A stretch of 64,000 nucleotides of DNA from contig NZ_CVTD020000016.1 in NCBI RefSeq assembly GCF_002904165.1, positions 62,001 through 126,000 of the forward strand. Reading direction: 5' to 3'. Shown here one piece after another: positions 35,871 to 43,956 of the stretch. The stretch is from Herbinix hemicellulosilytica (GTDB taxonomy: Bacteria > Bacillota > Clostridia > Lachnospirales > Lachnospiraceae). Each line of letters opens with the position of its first letter. Within the stretch, counting starts at the first letter, position 1. A model generated the notes under the pieces. That model searched no databases. It was given only the letters and a program-made list of their open reading frames with translations, and was not told the origin of the DNA. A program made the position numbers and the translations under genes.

Positions 35871-36635
35871 CTATCTGTCATTTAGTCCGACCAAATCTTT
35901 AATAACTTCACCGGCTATAATAAGTCCTGCAACCGAAGGAACAAAGGCAACACTTCCGGGTATCTGCCTTCTTGCCGTACATTTTCTTGCTGTTCCGGGA
36001 GGGCATATGCAATTGCTTTTACAGCTTATCCTCATATCCTCTACGGGTTTCATAGCCGGTTCTTTTGAATATACTACCTTAAGAGATTCGATTCCTCTTG
36101 CTTTCAGCTCTTTTCTCATTACTTTTGCCAGAGGACAAATAGATGTTTTATATATATCCGCCACCTCAAACTTCGTGGGATCAAGTTTATTTCCCGCGCC
36201 CATGCAGCTTATTACCGGAACATTTTTTTCTTTGCATCGTACTATTATCTCTATTTTACCCGATACCGTATCTATGGCATCCACCACATAATCGTACTGC
36301 GAGAACTCAAACTGATCGGCAGTTTCTTTTGTAAAGAAACACTGATGAGTTACCACCTGGGCTTTCGGATTAATCTCCAGTATCCTTTCTTTCATAACCT
36401 CGACTTTAGATTTTCCTACGGTTTTTCTAGTAGCTATAAGCTGCCTGTTAAGATTAGTCAGACACACTTTATCGTCGTCAATCAGATCTATGTATCCGAC
36501 TCCGCTTCTTGCCAGAGCTTCCACAGTAAAACTGCCGACCCCTCCGATACCAAACACAGCAACTCTTGAATTATTTAGCTTTTCCATAGCTTCTTTACCA
36601 AGCAATAATTCTGTTCTTGAAAATTGGTTAAGCAT
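35871..36635 (-). CDS. tcdA: tRNA threonylcarbamoyladenosine dehydratase (TcdA/YgdL)
   Basis: ATP-dependent enzyme that cyclises t6A37 of tRNA. E1-like ThiF fold: VAVFGIGGVGSFTVEALARS (nucleotide loop), IDLIDDDKVCLTNLNRQL, YDYVVDAIDTVSGK and VISCMGAGNKLDPT, all typical of TcdA. Near the C-terminus, CKSNCICPPGTARKC is a cysteine-rich segment. 254 residues, normal. Preceded by rubredoxin and followed by the HD-domain gene. Confidence 0.92.
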   Translation of the reverse strand: MLNQFSRTELLLGKEAMEKLNNSRVAVFGIGGVGSFTVEALARSGVGYIDLIDDDKVCLTNLNRQLIATRKTVGKSKVEVMKERILEINPKAQVVTHQCFFTKETADQFEFSQYDYVVDAIDTVSGKIEIIVRCKEKNVPVISCMGAGNKLDPTKFEVADIYKTSICPLAKVMRKELKARGIESLKVVYSKEPAMKPVEDMRISCKSNCICPPGTARKCTARRQIPGSVAFVPSVAGLIIAGEVIKDLVGLNDR

Positions 36636-36731
36636 TAATATCCTCCCAAAAAATAAATCCAGTTTATATTATATAAATTTATAGGGTGCTGCCATATGAA
36701 GGAAAACCCTGCTATAGCAACACCCCGGTTT

Positions 36732-36893
36732 TTAGCTTATTTCTTCAAAGTCTTCCTTACCGACACCGCAAAGAGGGCAAACCCAGTCATCAGGAAGATC
36801 TTCCCACTTAGTTCCGGGAGCTATTCCGTTATCGGGATCGCCCAATTCTTCATCATAAATGTAACCACAAGCAGTACACTCAAATTTTCTCAT
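36732..36893 (-). CDS. Rubredoxin
   Basis: Small electron carrier with one Fe(Cys)4 site. Minus-strand ATG at 36891-36893, GGAGGT eight bases upstream, TAA at 36732; 53 residues. Cysteine pairs CTACGY (residues 6 and 9) and CPLCGV (39 and 42) with the usual aromatic residues [14 protein letters not shown] and WVCP. Likely passes electrons in oxygen or peroxide defence, or to other redox enzymes; the partner is not visible here. Confidence 0.95.
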   Translation of the reverse strand: MRKFECTACGYIYDEELGDPDNGIAPGTKWEDLPDDWVCPLCGVGKEDFEEIS

Positions 36894-36956
36894 AATAATA
36901 TACCTCCATATGTTAGTAAATATTATTAGTTACACTTTATGTATACCACAATACTT

Positions 36957-37181
36957 TTAAAATCTCAAGCACCATTCTACCCAAGCGTCATATATTTCTT
37001 GCCCATCGGCTCCGAATGCTGTTTTACAGTCTCCGGTTTTGGCAAATTCGCCTACCCAAATATTCAACTTTTTTTCTTCATTTATACCTAGCAATTCGGC
37101 CAATTCTTTTGCCCTAATTTCAGCAAACTTAAACGTATCTTTTGCAGCGTTTTTTCTTTCTCTTAAAAGACGTTTACCCAC
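36957..37181 (-). CDS. Small hypothetical protein, 74 residues
   Basis: Unrecognised soluble protein: a basic start (MGKRLLRERKNAAKD), helical centre with LAELLGINEEKKLNIW, and an aromatic, acidic end (DGQEIYDAWVEWCLRF). Begins at GTG with only AAAGGG close upstream, so expression is less certain. It lies 63 bases before the rubredoxin gene on the same strand and divergent from ferredoxin, which hints at, but does not show, a redox link. Confidence 0.5.
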   Translation of the reverse strand: MGKRLLRERKNAAKDTFKFAEIRAKELAELLGINEEKKLNIWVGEFAKTGDCKTAFGADGQEIYDAWVEWCLRF

Positions 37182-37343
37182 AGCCCTTTAATTACCCTCA
37201 TTTTAACATTCCCCATTTTACGGTTTTTAATTCTAAATTTCAAGATTTAAAATTTGATCGTAATCAAAATACTTAAAAAAAATGGACTTAAGCCAAATTT
37301 TGTGATATATTATATTATCATAAAATTATATGGAGGAATGCAT

Positions 37344-37532
37344 ATGAAAGCAAAAATAGATCGCGACGGATGCATCGGATGCGGATTATGCGCCGCCACA
37401 TGCCCGGAAGTATTTAGAATAGACGACGAAGGACTGGCCGAGGTCTATACAGATCCCATTCCTGAAGGAGCTGAAGCTTCAGCCAAGGAAGCAGCCGACA
37501 ATTGTCCCGTAGGAGTAATTTCTGTTGAATAG
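37344..37532 (+). CDS. 4Fe-4S monocluster ferredoxin
   Basis: Low-potential electron carrier. 62 residues from the ATG at 37344, seven bases after GGAGG (the ATG six bases earlier is too close). CIGCGLCAATCP supplies cluster ligands Cys10, 13 and 16, and DNCPVGVISVE the fourth, as in Thermotoga-type single-cluster ferredoxins; Cys20 is conserved but its disulphide partner in the middle of the protein is missing. Monocistronic, ended by a strong terminator. Confidence 0.93.
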   Translation: MKAKIDRDGCIGCGLCAATCPEVFRIDDEGLAEVYTDPIPEGAEASAKEAADNCPVGVISVE

Positions 37533-37585
37533 TACATATAAAAATTAATTTTGAATTAATTTAATTAAAAGAAATGATAAGTCAT

Positions 37586-37624
37586 AAAAAATGCGGCATA
37601 CCCTTAAGATATGCCGCATTTTTT
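37586..37624. terminator. Bidirectional terminator between ferredoxin and xylA
   Basis: AAAAATGCGGCATA, loop CCCTTAAGA, TATGCCGCATTTTTT: strong stem with A-run before and T-run after, between convergent genes. Confidence 0.9.
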
Positions 37625-37642
37625 ATATTTAAAATTTATCGA

Positions 37643-38962
37643 TTATTTTGTTTCGATAATGTATTGATTCAGGATGCTTTCAAGCATTTCCTGTCTGCCG
37701 GATTTGTTAGGAGTTACTCCGTTCTTTAATGCGTATGCTTCTAATTCCTTAAATCCGACTTTACCTTCAACGATATCTTTACCGATACCTTCTCTGTAGC
37801 TTGCATAGCGCTCAGCTTTGAAGTTTTCAAATACCTTATCCTCAAGAAGCTTAGCTGCAACTTTCAGGCCTCTTGCGAATGTATCCATACCTGCAATATA
37901 TCCGTAGAATAAATCGTCATCCTCGAATGATGCACGACGTACTTTAGCATCGAAGTTAAGACCGCCTGAACCAAGTCCGCCGTTTAACAGAATTTCATAC
38001 ATAGCAAGAGTAGTATCATAAAGGTTTGTCGGGAACTGGTCTGTATCCCATCCAAGCATAGGATCACCGATGTTGGCATCTACACTGCCCAGTACACCGT
38101 TAATTCTTGCCATGTTAAGCTCATGCTGGAATGTATGCATAGCCAGTGTTGCATGGTTTGCTTCGATATTCATCTTGAAGTAAGGCAGTAAGTCATATTT
38201 TCTTAAGAAGCCGATTACTGTAGCCACATCAAAGTCATATTGATGCTTTGTAGGTTCCTTCGGCTTAGGCTCGATCAGTAACTGACCGGTAAATCCGATT
38301 TCCTTAGCATAGTCAACTGCCATTCTAAGCAGTCTTGCAAAGTTATCAAGTTCAAGAGCAGTATCTGTATTCAGAAGGGTTTCATATCCTTCACGGCCGC
38401 CCCAGAATACATAGTTCTCACCGCCGAGCTCCTTAGTGATTTCCATAGCCTTCTTAATCTGAGCTGCGGTATATGCAAATACGGTAGCATTGCAGGATGT
38501 TCCGGCACCATGTACAAACTTAGCATCGCCAAATGCATTTGTAGTACCCCACAGGCACTTAATACCGGTGCGTTTCATCTCTTCTTTAATAACGGCTACG
38601 ATCTCATCTAATCTTCTGTTTGTTTCAGCAAGATCGTTAGGAACTATAGGAGCAATGTCCGCATCGTGGAAGCAGAAATATTGAATCTGCATTTTCTCCA
38701 TAAATTCGAATGCGGCACGTACTCTTTCTTTAGCCTTTTCCATAACATCTTCGGTATTGTCCCAATGGCGGTTCATAGTATCTCCACCGAAAGGATCTCT
38801 ACCCATGTAGGTAAAGGTATGCCAATAGGACATTGCAAATCTTAAGTGCTCTTTCATGGGTTTTCCCATTACTACTTCATCGGGATTGTAGTACTTAAAT
38901 GCGAGAGGGTTCTTGCTTTGAGGGCCTTCATACTGGATTTTGTCAACTTTAAAATATGCCAT
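37643..38962 (-). CDS. xylA: Xylose isomerase
   Basis: Converts D-xylose to D-xylulose with two divalent metals. 439 residues, the class II length used by clostridia. Characteristic segments: [29 protein letters not shown] (catalytic His), [32 protein letters not shown] (metal Glu), [19 protein letters not shown] and [20 protein letters not shown] (metal ligands). Ribosome binding site GGAGG upstream. Single gene with a long leader; no xylulokinase nearby. The leader contains a pair of inverted CAGGTAAT elements that may be regulatory sites. Confidence 0.97.
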   Translation of the reverse strand: MAYFKVDKIQYEGPQSKNPLAFKYYNPDEVVMGKPMKEHLRFAMSYWHTFTYMGRDPFGGDTMNRHWDNTEDVMEKAKERVRAAFEFMEKMQIQYFCFHDADIAPIVPNDLAETNRRLDEIVAVIKEEMKRTGIKCLWGTTNAFGDAKFVHGAGTSCNATVFAYTAAQIKKAMEITKELGGENYVFWGGREGYETLLNTDTALELDNFARLLRMAVDYAKEIGFTGQLLIEPKPKEPTKHQYDFDVATVIGFLRKYDLLPYFKMNIEANHATLAMHTFQHELNMARINGVLGSVDANIGDPMLGWDTDQFPTNLYDTTLAMYEILLNGGLGSGGLNFDAKVRRASFEDDDLFYGYIAGMDTFARGLKVAAKLLEDKVFENFKAERYASYREGIGKDIVEGKVGFKELEAYALKNGVTPNKSGRQEMLESILNQYIIETK

Positions 38963-39036
38963 ATTTTATTCCTCCTTTTATAAAAGATTAAATTCTTATT
39001 GTTTACACCTAAAGCTCCAAGCCATACAAAACAGTT

Positions 39037-39168
39037 CAGGTAATCATTGTGTGTTCTATACCAATTTAAATTAACGCACTATAAATATGCTTAACAATTA
39101 TATGTAATCTATTCTATAAAAAATCTTTATCATAAAATTCTTGATATAGACTGCTAATGAATTACCTG
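39037..39168. promoter_or_regulatory. Paired inverted CAGGTAAT elements in the xylA leader
   Basis: CAGGTAATCATT at 39037-39048 and its inverse AATGAATTACCTG at 39156-39168 match in 12 of 13 positions and are 107 bases apart. The upstream one overlaps the predicted transcription start of xylA. The pattern suggests two operators for one dimeric or looping regulator; the regulator is not known. Confidence 0.4.
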
Positions 39169-39173
39169 ATTAT

Positions 39174-39202
39174 ATTATAATACCTTGATGACAATTTTAC
39201 AA
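39174..39202 (-). promoter_or_regulatory. Predicted xylA promoter
   Basis: Minus strand TTGTAA (39197-39202), 17 bp, TATAAT (39174-39179), giving an untranslated leader of about 205 bases. The remaining 39203-39416 is AT-rich with no gene seen. Confidence 0.55.
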
Positions 39203-39416
39203 CAACAATTTGTCAATTTAATAAACTAATTTAGAAAATGTTAATAATCATACTAAATCTGTTTATTTTTTTGTTAATATTGCTTATTTACTCCCGTTTG
39301 ATTTATCACCGATTTATCATACACTTATTAAATAAAAAAATATATAAAAACACTTCCCCGCCTTACCCCCTAATTTAAAAATGATATTTAAATCAGGAAA
39401 AGATGAATCATTATAA

Positions 39417-39450
39417 ACAAAAAAGACGGCAGCCATATGTATGCCGTCTT
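39417..39450 (-). terminator. Terminator of the subtilase-GT4-GT2 operon
   Basis: AAGACGGCA / TGCCGTCTT stem; on the minus strand it is followed by TTTTTTGTTT. Lies 66 bases past the GT2 stop codon. Confidence 0.85.
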
Positions 39451-39515
39451 GTACCTGTCAGGTTATAACTTACTCATGCTTCTTTTTTTAAACCTCATCT
39501 GATTTTAAAAAACAT

Positions 39516-40490
39516 TTATAATCTTTTTAAATTATTTATCATAGTCAATTTATTGTTTATGCGACAGATTTTTATTAAAGCAAGATAAAATTTAGGTAAA
39601 TAATATATCAGGCCCAGACGCATTCTGGTATAAAACGGCGTAGTTTTAATATGTCTAACTATGCCGTATTCTTTTCTAAATTCGGCTCTTGCATTTTCAA
39701 GACTTTTCGGATCCTCTTTTATCTTAAGCTGATAAATATAATAATCCCCAAGAAATTCGCAGTAATATTCATGGGTCAAATTTAAAAGATCGCTTTCACT
39801 GTTTTTGAAATATTGAATTCTGTCTTTATAATATTTCATAACGGTATCCAAACATAATTTAATTTCACTATTAAAGCCGATTTCAGGATCTTTAAAATAC
39901 ATTTTTCTTTCTGTTTCTGATATTTTCTCTGTCCTGTAATACAAAGGATACATATAGAAATCAGACATGGACAAGTCTTCAAATAAAGCTATGTCAAAGA
40001 CCTTGCCGTAAAGATCATAAGTAAACTTTCGGCTCATAAAGGCCGGGGTTCTCTTATATACCCTGATTTTTCCCCTTTCTGACAAGTACCGGGTATTGCT
40101 ATCCTTTTTTGTACCTGTCTTGCAGCATGCTATCCGGCATTTATATTTTAAACATATCCTCGCTAATATCCTAATCATATCTTTGTGGAGCCTGTCATTG
40201 CTGTCAACAAATGCGACATAGTTTCCGTTAGCATGCTTAAGACCCTCATAAAAAGCCGATAGTTTTTCATTGTCTTTATTGTCAGGACTATAGTTAACTA
40301 TACGTATTCTAAAATCCATCAGGGTAAGATTATGGCATATTAAGTTAATGCAATCTTTTGAATTATTCACCATTAAGATAATTTCCAAATTCGCATATGA
40401 TTGCCCTATAATACTTTCTATGCACCCGTATAAGGTTTCCTCATTATTTGACACAGCCACAATTACACTGACCAAAGGTTTGGTTTTCAT
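39516..40490 (-). CDS. Glycosyltransferase family 2
   Basis: Transfers a sugar from a nucleotide-sugar donor, probably for a surface glycan. GT-A start VSVIVAVSNNEETLYGCIESI, LEIILMVNNS, and a DxD-like site VAFVDSNDRLHKDMI; the rest (about 130-325) is a variable acceptor region ending in a basic hydrophobic tail. ATG at 40490 is used because GGAGG lies five bases before it; it overlaps the stop of the GT4 gene as TAATG, so translation is coupled. Last gene of the three-gene operon. Confidence 0.87.
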   Translation of the reverse strand: MKTKPLVSVIVAVSNNEETLYGCIESIIGQSYANLEIILMVNNSKDCINLICHNLTLMDFRIRIVNYSPDNKDNEKLSAFYEGLKHANGNYVAFVDSNDRLHKDMIRILARICLKYKCRIACCKTGTKKDSNTRYLSERGKIRVYKRTPAFMSRKFTYDLYGKVFDIALFEDLSMSDFYMYPLYYRTEKISETERKMYFKDPEIGFNSEIKLCLDTVMKYYKDRIQYFKNSESDLLNLTHEYYCEFLGDYYIYQLKIKEDPKSLENARAEFRKEYGIVRHIKTTPFYTRMRLGLIYYLPKFYLALIKICRINNKLTMINNLKRL

Positions 40491-41587
40491 TACATCCTCC
40501 ATGTTATTTCAAGTTTCTGTTCCAACTTATCTTTGATTAATTTACTTATTATCCTGCTGTCATGCATTCTGCCGCATAATTCGCGGGAGCAATCAGCCAT
40601 ATTGGCTTTAAGCTCCTTATTTTCAAGCAAAAGAAATATCTTATCCGCCCACTTTTTTGCATCGTTAGCAGGCAGGATAAATCCGTTATATCCTTCTATA
40701 ACCAGGCTTCTGTTAACCGGATGGTCGGATGCCAGTATCGGTCTTCCGGCTGCTTCTGCTTCGATAATATGTCCTTCCCTTACAGAAACATTTATTTGAA
40801 CGAATATGCTGCAAACTTCCAGATATGGTCTTATATCGGGGGTATCTCCTATATAGTATATATGTTTGCTCTCACATGCTTCATTAAACTCCCCTTCTGA
40901 TAAAACCGTTGACTCTTCGGCTAAAGTTCCCGAAAGCAAAAACCTGACTTTTGGATATTTCTCTCTGACAATTTTTGCAGTTTCAATAAAACATTTTATT
41001 CCATGACTGCATAAAACAGGCATTGACATATATACCAAATCTGTTTTTGGAAGGGGATATACGTATGCCTTTTCAATATTTACCCCCCAGCTTCTAAGCA
41101 AAACTGCCCTGTCTTTACAATTAAATTTAAATCTGTCTGCCATTTCATAATCATCATTATAGACAAAAAATACTGTTTTGGAACGACCTATTATGTATCT
41201 GTACATCAGCCTGTACATAATGCTTCTTTTGCTTTTTACTTGCTGAAGGCTTTCAATTATTACAGAATACATGGTATTTTTAAAAAGCCTGAACATTATT
41301 CCTGCTGCCAGAGTCCCTTTGCTAAGATGAAGAAGGATTTTATCCGGTTTTAAAACTTTATATGCCATAAGGCAGTAAACCATAAATTTAAAGTATCCTG
41401 AAACATATTTTTGCCCGTTTGTGGACACGTAAAATAGCTTATATCTCTTATTATAGGAATCAAAAAAAGGCTCTCTTTCAACTGATAAAAGTATAACCTC
41501 GTATCCCGAATCAAGAAGTTCTTCGATTAAACATTTTTTTTCTTTTTTGTATGATGACCATTTATCAACTATAACCATAATTTTCAT
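40490..41587 (-). CDS. Glycosyltransferase family 4-like protein
   Basis: GT-B fold transferase. Begins MKIMVIVDKWSSYKKEKKC, with donor-binding C-terminal half: PVLCSHGIKCFIETAKIV, VRFLLSGTLAE, YYIGDTPDIRPYLEVCSIFV and REGHIIEAEAAGRPILASDHP, the EX7E-type motif of GT4. ATG at 41587 chosen; readings from further upstream (to 41626) overlap the subtilase gene and add residues without family character, but I cannot exclude them. No signal or membrane helix, so it acts at the cytoplasmic side. Confidence 0.85.
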   Translation of the reverse strand: MKIMVIVDKWSSYKKEKKCLIEELLDSGYEVILLSVEREPFFDSYNKRYKLFYVSTNGQKYVSGYFKFMVYCLMAYKVLKPDKILLHLSKGTLAAGIMFRLFKNTMYSVIIESLQQVKSKRSIMYRLMYRYIIGRSKTVFFVYNDDYEMADRFKFNCKDRAVLLRSWGVNIEKAYVYPLPKTDLVYMSMPVLCSHGIKCFIETAKIVREKYPKVRFLLSGTLAEESTVLSEGEFNEACESKHIYYIGDTPDIRPYLEVCSIFVQINVSVREGHIIEAEAAGRPILASDHPVNRSLVIEGYNGFILPANDAKKWADKIFLLLENKELKANMADCSRELCGRMHDSRIISKLIKDKLEQKLEITWRM

Positions 41588-41615
41588 TGTGATATTCACC
41601 CGACCTGCCGATAAA

Positions 41616-42779
41616 TTATAAATCAAGAAGCCTTCTTACATTCAAAAGTCCCCATCCCTGCTTTTCCCATTTTTCACCCAAATCTACCGCACTGTTTCTG
41701 AGCCTTAGTTTTACTTCACGGTTGGTAAGCCATGGATATGCAGACAAAAGCAAGGCAATTGCACCTGAAACCACCGGTGTAGCCATTGAGGTTCCGCTTT
41801 TTATCGTATACATCATAGGAAAAGATTCGCTTATAAATTTTGGGGTACCCATTCTGCCTTTAGTTGCCAAACGATTAGTGTTACAGGAAATTATGTTGGA
41901 GCCGGGAGCCACAATATCAGGTTTTTTTATGCAATATGGAGTCGGTCCTCTGCCCGAATAATTTTTGGTTTTAGAGCCGAATACTTCCACTGACATATTA
42001 TCATCGGAAGAACCTACCGTAATTACTTTCCTACTGATTCCCGGAGTAGATATAGTCATGGGTTCTGGCCCGTTATTTCCTGCCGCAACCACAACTACAA
42101 TCCCACTGTCCCAAACCGCATTTACTCCCTGTACCAGCAGTGAATTCTCATCCAGGCTTTCTTTAGCGGTAGTTCCTACACTAACGTTTACCACCCGTAT
42201 ATTATATTTCTTCCGATTATCAATGATCCACTGAAGTCCCGCAAGGACATCAGATATATTGCCGTCTCCTTTATGATCAAGGACCTTAACGGCAATCAGA
42301 TTGCATTTGGGTGCCACTCCCATATATTTGCCCTTTGATGAATATCCGTTTCCTCCGATAATCCCGGCAACATGGGTACCGTGCCCGTTGTCATCATATG
42401 GTTCTGTCCTGGCATTTACAAAATCCTTAAAGGCAATAACCCTGTTTCCGCCTTCGGTAAAATCCCTATGAAGGCATATTCCGGTATCTACTATTGCAAC
42501 CCCTATCCCTTCTCCGTAGATCCCTCTTTCATGGGCCCACTTAGTTTCGATTATATCGTTAACCCTATTCATCTGAGCGGTTATATGGGCATCAAGCTCA
42601 ATATCAATCAGCCCGTCCAGCCCTTTTATCAAATCAAGTTTGCTTTTTTCTACTTCAAGAACATAAGCATCTATCATGGGTAATTTATATTTTATGTGTC
42701 CAAACTCTTCTAATGCTATCCGCCTGCTTTCATAATCCTTACAATGAACTATAATTTGTATTTTATTGCTTTCTTTCAT
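41616..42779 (-). CDS. Subtilisin-like serine protease (S8), AprX-like, no signal peptide
   Basis: Serine endopeptidase with the full catalytic triad: Asp102 in AIVDTGI, His140 in GHGTHVAG, Ser335 in SGTSMATPV, and oxyanion Asn in AAGNNGP (numbers from the TTG at 42791). Residues ~10-75 resemble an I9-type pro-domain. No signal peptide, as in cytoplasmic AprX. Preferred ATG 42779 is five bases after GGAGT. First gene of an operon with two glycosyltransferases, an unusual partnership; a role in maturing a glycosylated or surface product is conceivable but unproven. Confidence 0.92.
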   Translation of the reverse strand: MKESNKIQIIVHCKDYESRRIALEEFGHIKYKLPMIDAYVLEVEKSKLDLIKGLDGLIDIELDAHITAQMNRVNDIIETKWAHERGIYGEGIGVAIVDTGICLHRDFTEGGNRVIAFKDFVNARTEPYDDNGHGTHVAGIIGGNGYSSKGKYMGVAPKCNLIAVKVLDHKGDGNISDVLAGLQWIIDNRKKYNIRVVNVSVGTTAKESLDENSLLVQGVNAVWDSGIVVVVAAGNNGPEPMTISTPGISRKVITVGSSDDNMSVEVFGSKTKNYSGRGPTPYCIKKPDIVAPGSNIISCNTNRLATKGRMGTPKFISESFPMMYTIKSGTSMATPVVSGAIALLLSAYPWLTNREVKLRLRNSAVDLGEKWEKQGWGLLNVRRLLDL

Positions 42780-42950
42780 GCAAAACTCCAATCGTTTTTT
42801 TATTATCCTATTCCGACAGCTTACCCAATATTCTAATCACATTTAATTCGTTTTTTGTTTCCAAAAATATCTATGATTTATTATAAAAACAGGAAATCAG
42901 TCAAGCTGTCTGTCATATGATACAGTGTAATTAATATTAGGAGGAAGTCT

Positions 42951-43169
42951 ATGAGTGATTTAGCAGCTACTCATTGCGACCGTGGCGTCGGCGGATTCAA
43001 TGACTGCGGATGGTTAATCCTGCTGATTATCCTGATTTTGTGTTGCTGCAACAACAATAACGGTGTATTCGGAGGAAGAGATTGTAACGGTGATGATAAT
43101 TGCGGATTCCTTATCATCATTATCCTTCTCATCCTCTGCTGCTGCAACAACAACGTTTTCGGCTTCTAA
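42951..43169 (+). CDS. Cysteine-rich small membrane protein with internal duplication
   Basis: 72 residues, AGGAGG seven bases upstream. Two similar units: Cys-Gly then ~10 hydrophobic residues then CCCNNN and VFG (residues 19-41 and 51-71), separated by a polar linker; ten cysteines in all. The start MSDLAATHC resembles short high-cysteine proteins annotated in Lachnospiraceae as 'chorion class high-cysteine HCB protein 13' (recall, not searched). Each unit could span or dip into the membrane, with the CCC triplets binding metal or carrying lipid. Role unknown; possibly spore- or envelope-related. Confidence 0.8.
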   Translation: MSDLAATHCDRGVGGFNDCGWLILLIILILCCCNNNNGVFGGRDCNGDDNCGFLIIIILLILCCCNNNVFGF

Positions 43170-43192
43170 TACGGGACAAAAAAAATTCTTTA

Positions 43193-43241
43193 AAAAAAGC
43201 TGTCAAATCGTAGCACAGCTACGATTACGGCAGCTTTTTTT
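43193..43241 (+). terminator. Terminator of the cysteine-rich protein gene
   Basis: Long stem AAAAAAGCTG...CGTAGC / GCTACG...CAGCTTTTTT with a three-base loop, 23 bases after the stop codon. Confidence 0.9.
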
Positions 43242-43320
43242 ATAATATTTACAAGTTATGATTATTAACCGAAGATATAATTTGTTTAGCCTAAATCAAA
43301 TTTTATGATATAATGTACTA

Positions 43321-43404
43321 ATCTTTAGCGGTATTAATATTTTACTTTATAAAAAAATGTTGCGCAGGCTGAAGTTTTTATACTTCAGTCTGCGCAGCTT
43401 TTTA
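43321..43404 (+). ncRNA. Candidate small transcript ending in a strong terminator
   Basis: TATAAT at 43309-43314 (poor -35) precedes an AT-rich ~40-base segment and a strong hairpin TGCGCAGGCTGAAGT / ACTTCAGTCTGCGCA (43361-43396) with a T-run. No protein gene precedes this terminator once the previous one at 43241 is counted, so either a small RNA or a second, redundant terminator. The 250-base gap contains nothing else I can name. Confidence 0.3.
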
Positions 43405-43492
43405 ATACAGTTTTCGTAGCAAATATGATTATTTTGCCTAAAAGTATGACCTCATAACTGCTTTTTAATATTTTAAATAATGAAACATAAAA

Positions 43493-43702
43493 TTATATTA
43501 AACGTTTTCTGTTTCTTTTTAACCGTTCCAAACATTCCCTGTCTATTTCATATATTGTATTCTCTTCTATAATTAAATCATCATCGCTCTTTCTGCCTGA
43601 GGTTTCTCTATGCCCGGGACGGTTCGTGTTTTTATAATTTCCTTCATCCCTTGTATATCCGTATCCGTAATAATAACGAGGATAATTATTATGATTATCC
43701 AT
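43493..43702 (-). CDS. Small hypothetical protein with Tyr/Gly-rich head
   Basis: 69 residues from the ATG at 43702 (GAGG six bases upstream; GTG at 43714 is possible). N-terminal half is polar with YYYGYGY, reminiscent of spore-coat or surface proteins; the C-terminal half DDDLIIEENTIYEIDRECL followed by a basic end looks like a conserved motif. No signal or membrane segment. Lies alone between the cysteine-rich protein and aroC. I do not recognise the family. Confidence 0.6.
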   Translation of the reverse strand: MDNHNNYPRYYYGYGYTRDEGNYKNTNRPGHRETSGRKSDDDLIIEENTIYEIDRECLERLKRNRKRLI

Positions 43703-43956
43703 CTTAAGCCTCACAGTTTTATTGTCATTTCAGTATATGATTAATTTTTTACAAATGTCATTAAACCGTTGAAACAGGATAAGATTTCCTTTATACTATG
43801 AGTAAATATTTTCGCCGATGCTTAAAATAAATTTTCTGAATGAAAATTTATTTATCGACATCAATAATATATAAAGCAGAAATATTGCCTATTATTGTCC
43901 CGTTATTATGATAAAGATTTCAATAATGCATAAATTACAATATTGGAGTGATAAAA

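Noticed and set aside
42951-43169. Bacteriocin or lantibiotic precursor for the cysteine-rich protein
   Set aside because: No modification enzyme, transporter or leader-peptide pattern nearby; the duplicated membrane-like units argue against a cleaved precursor.
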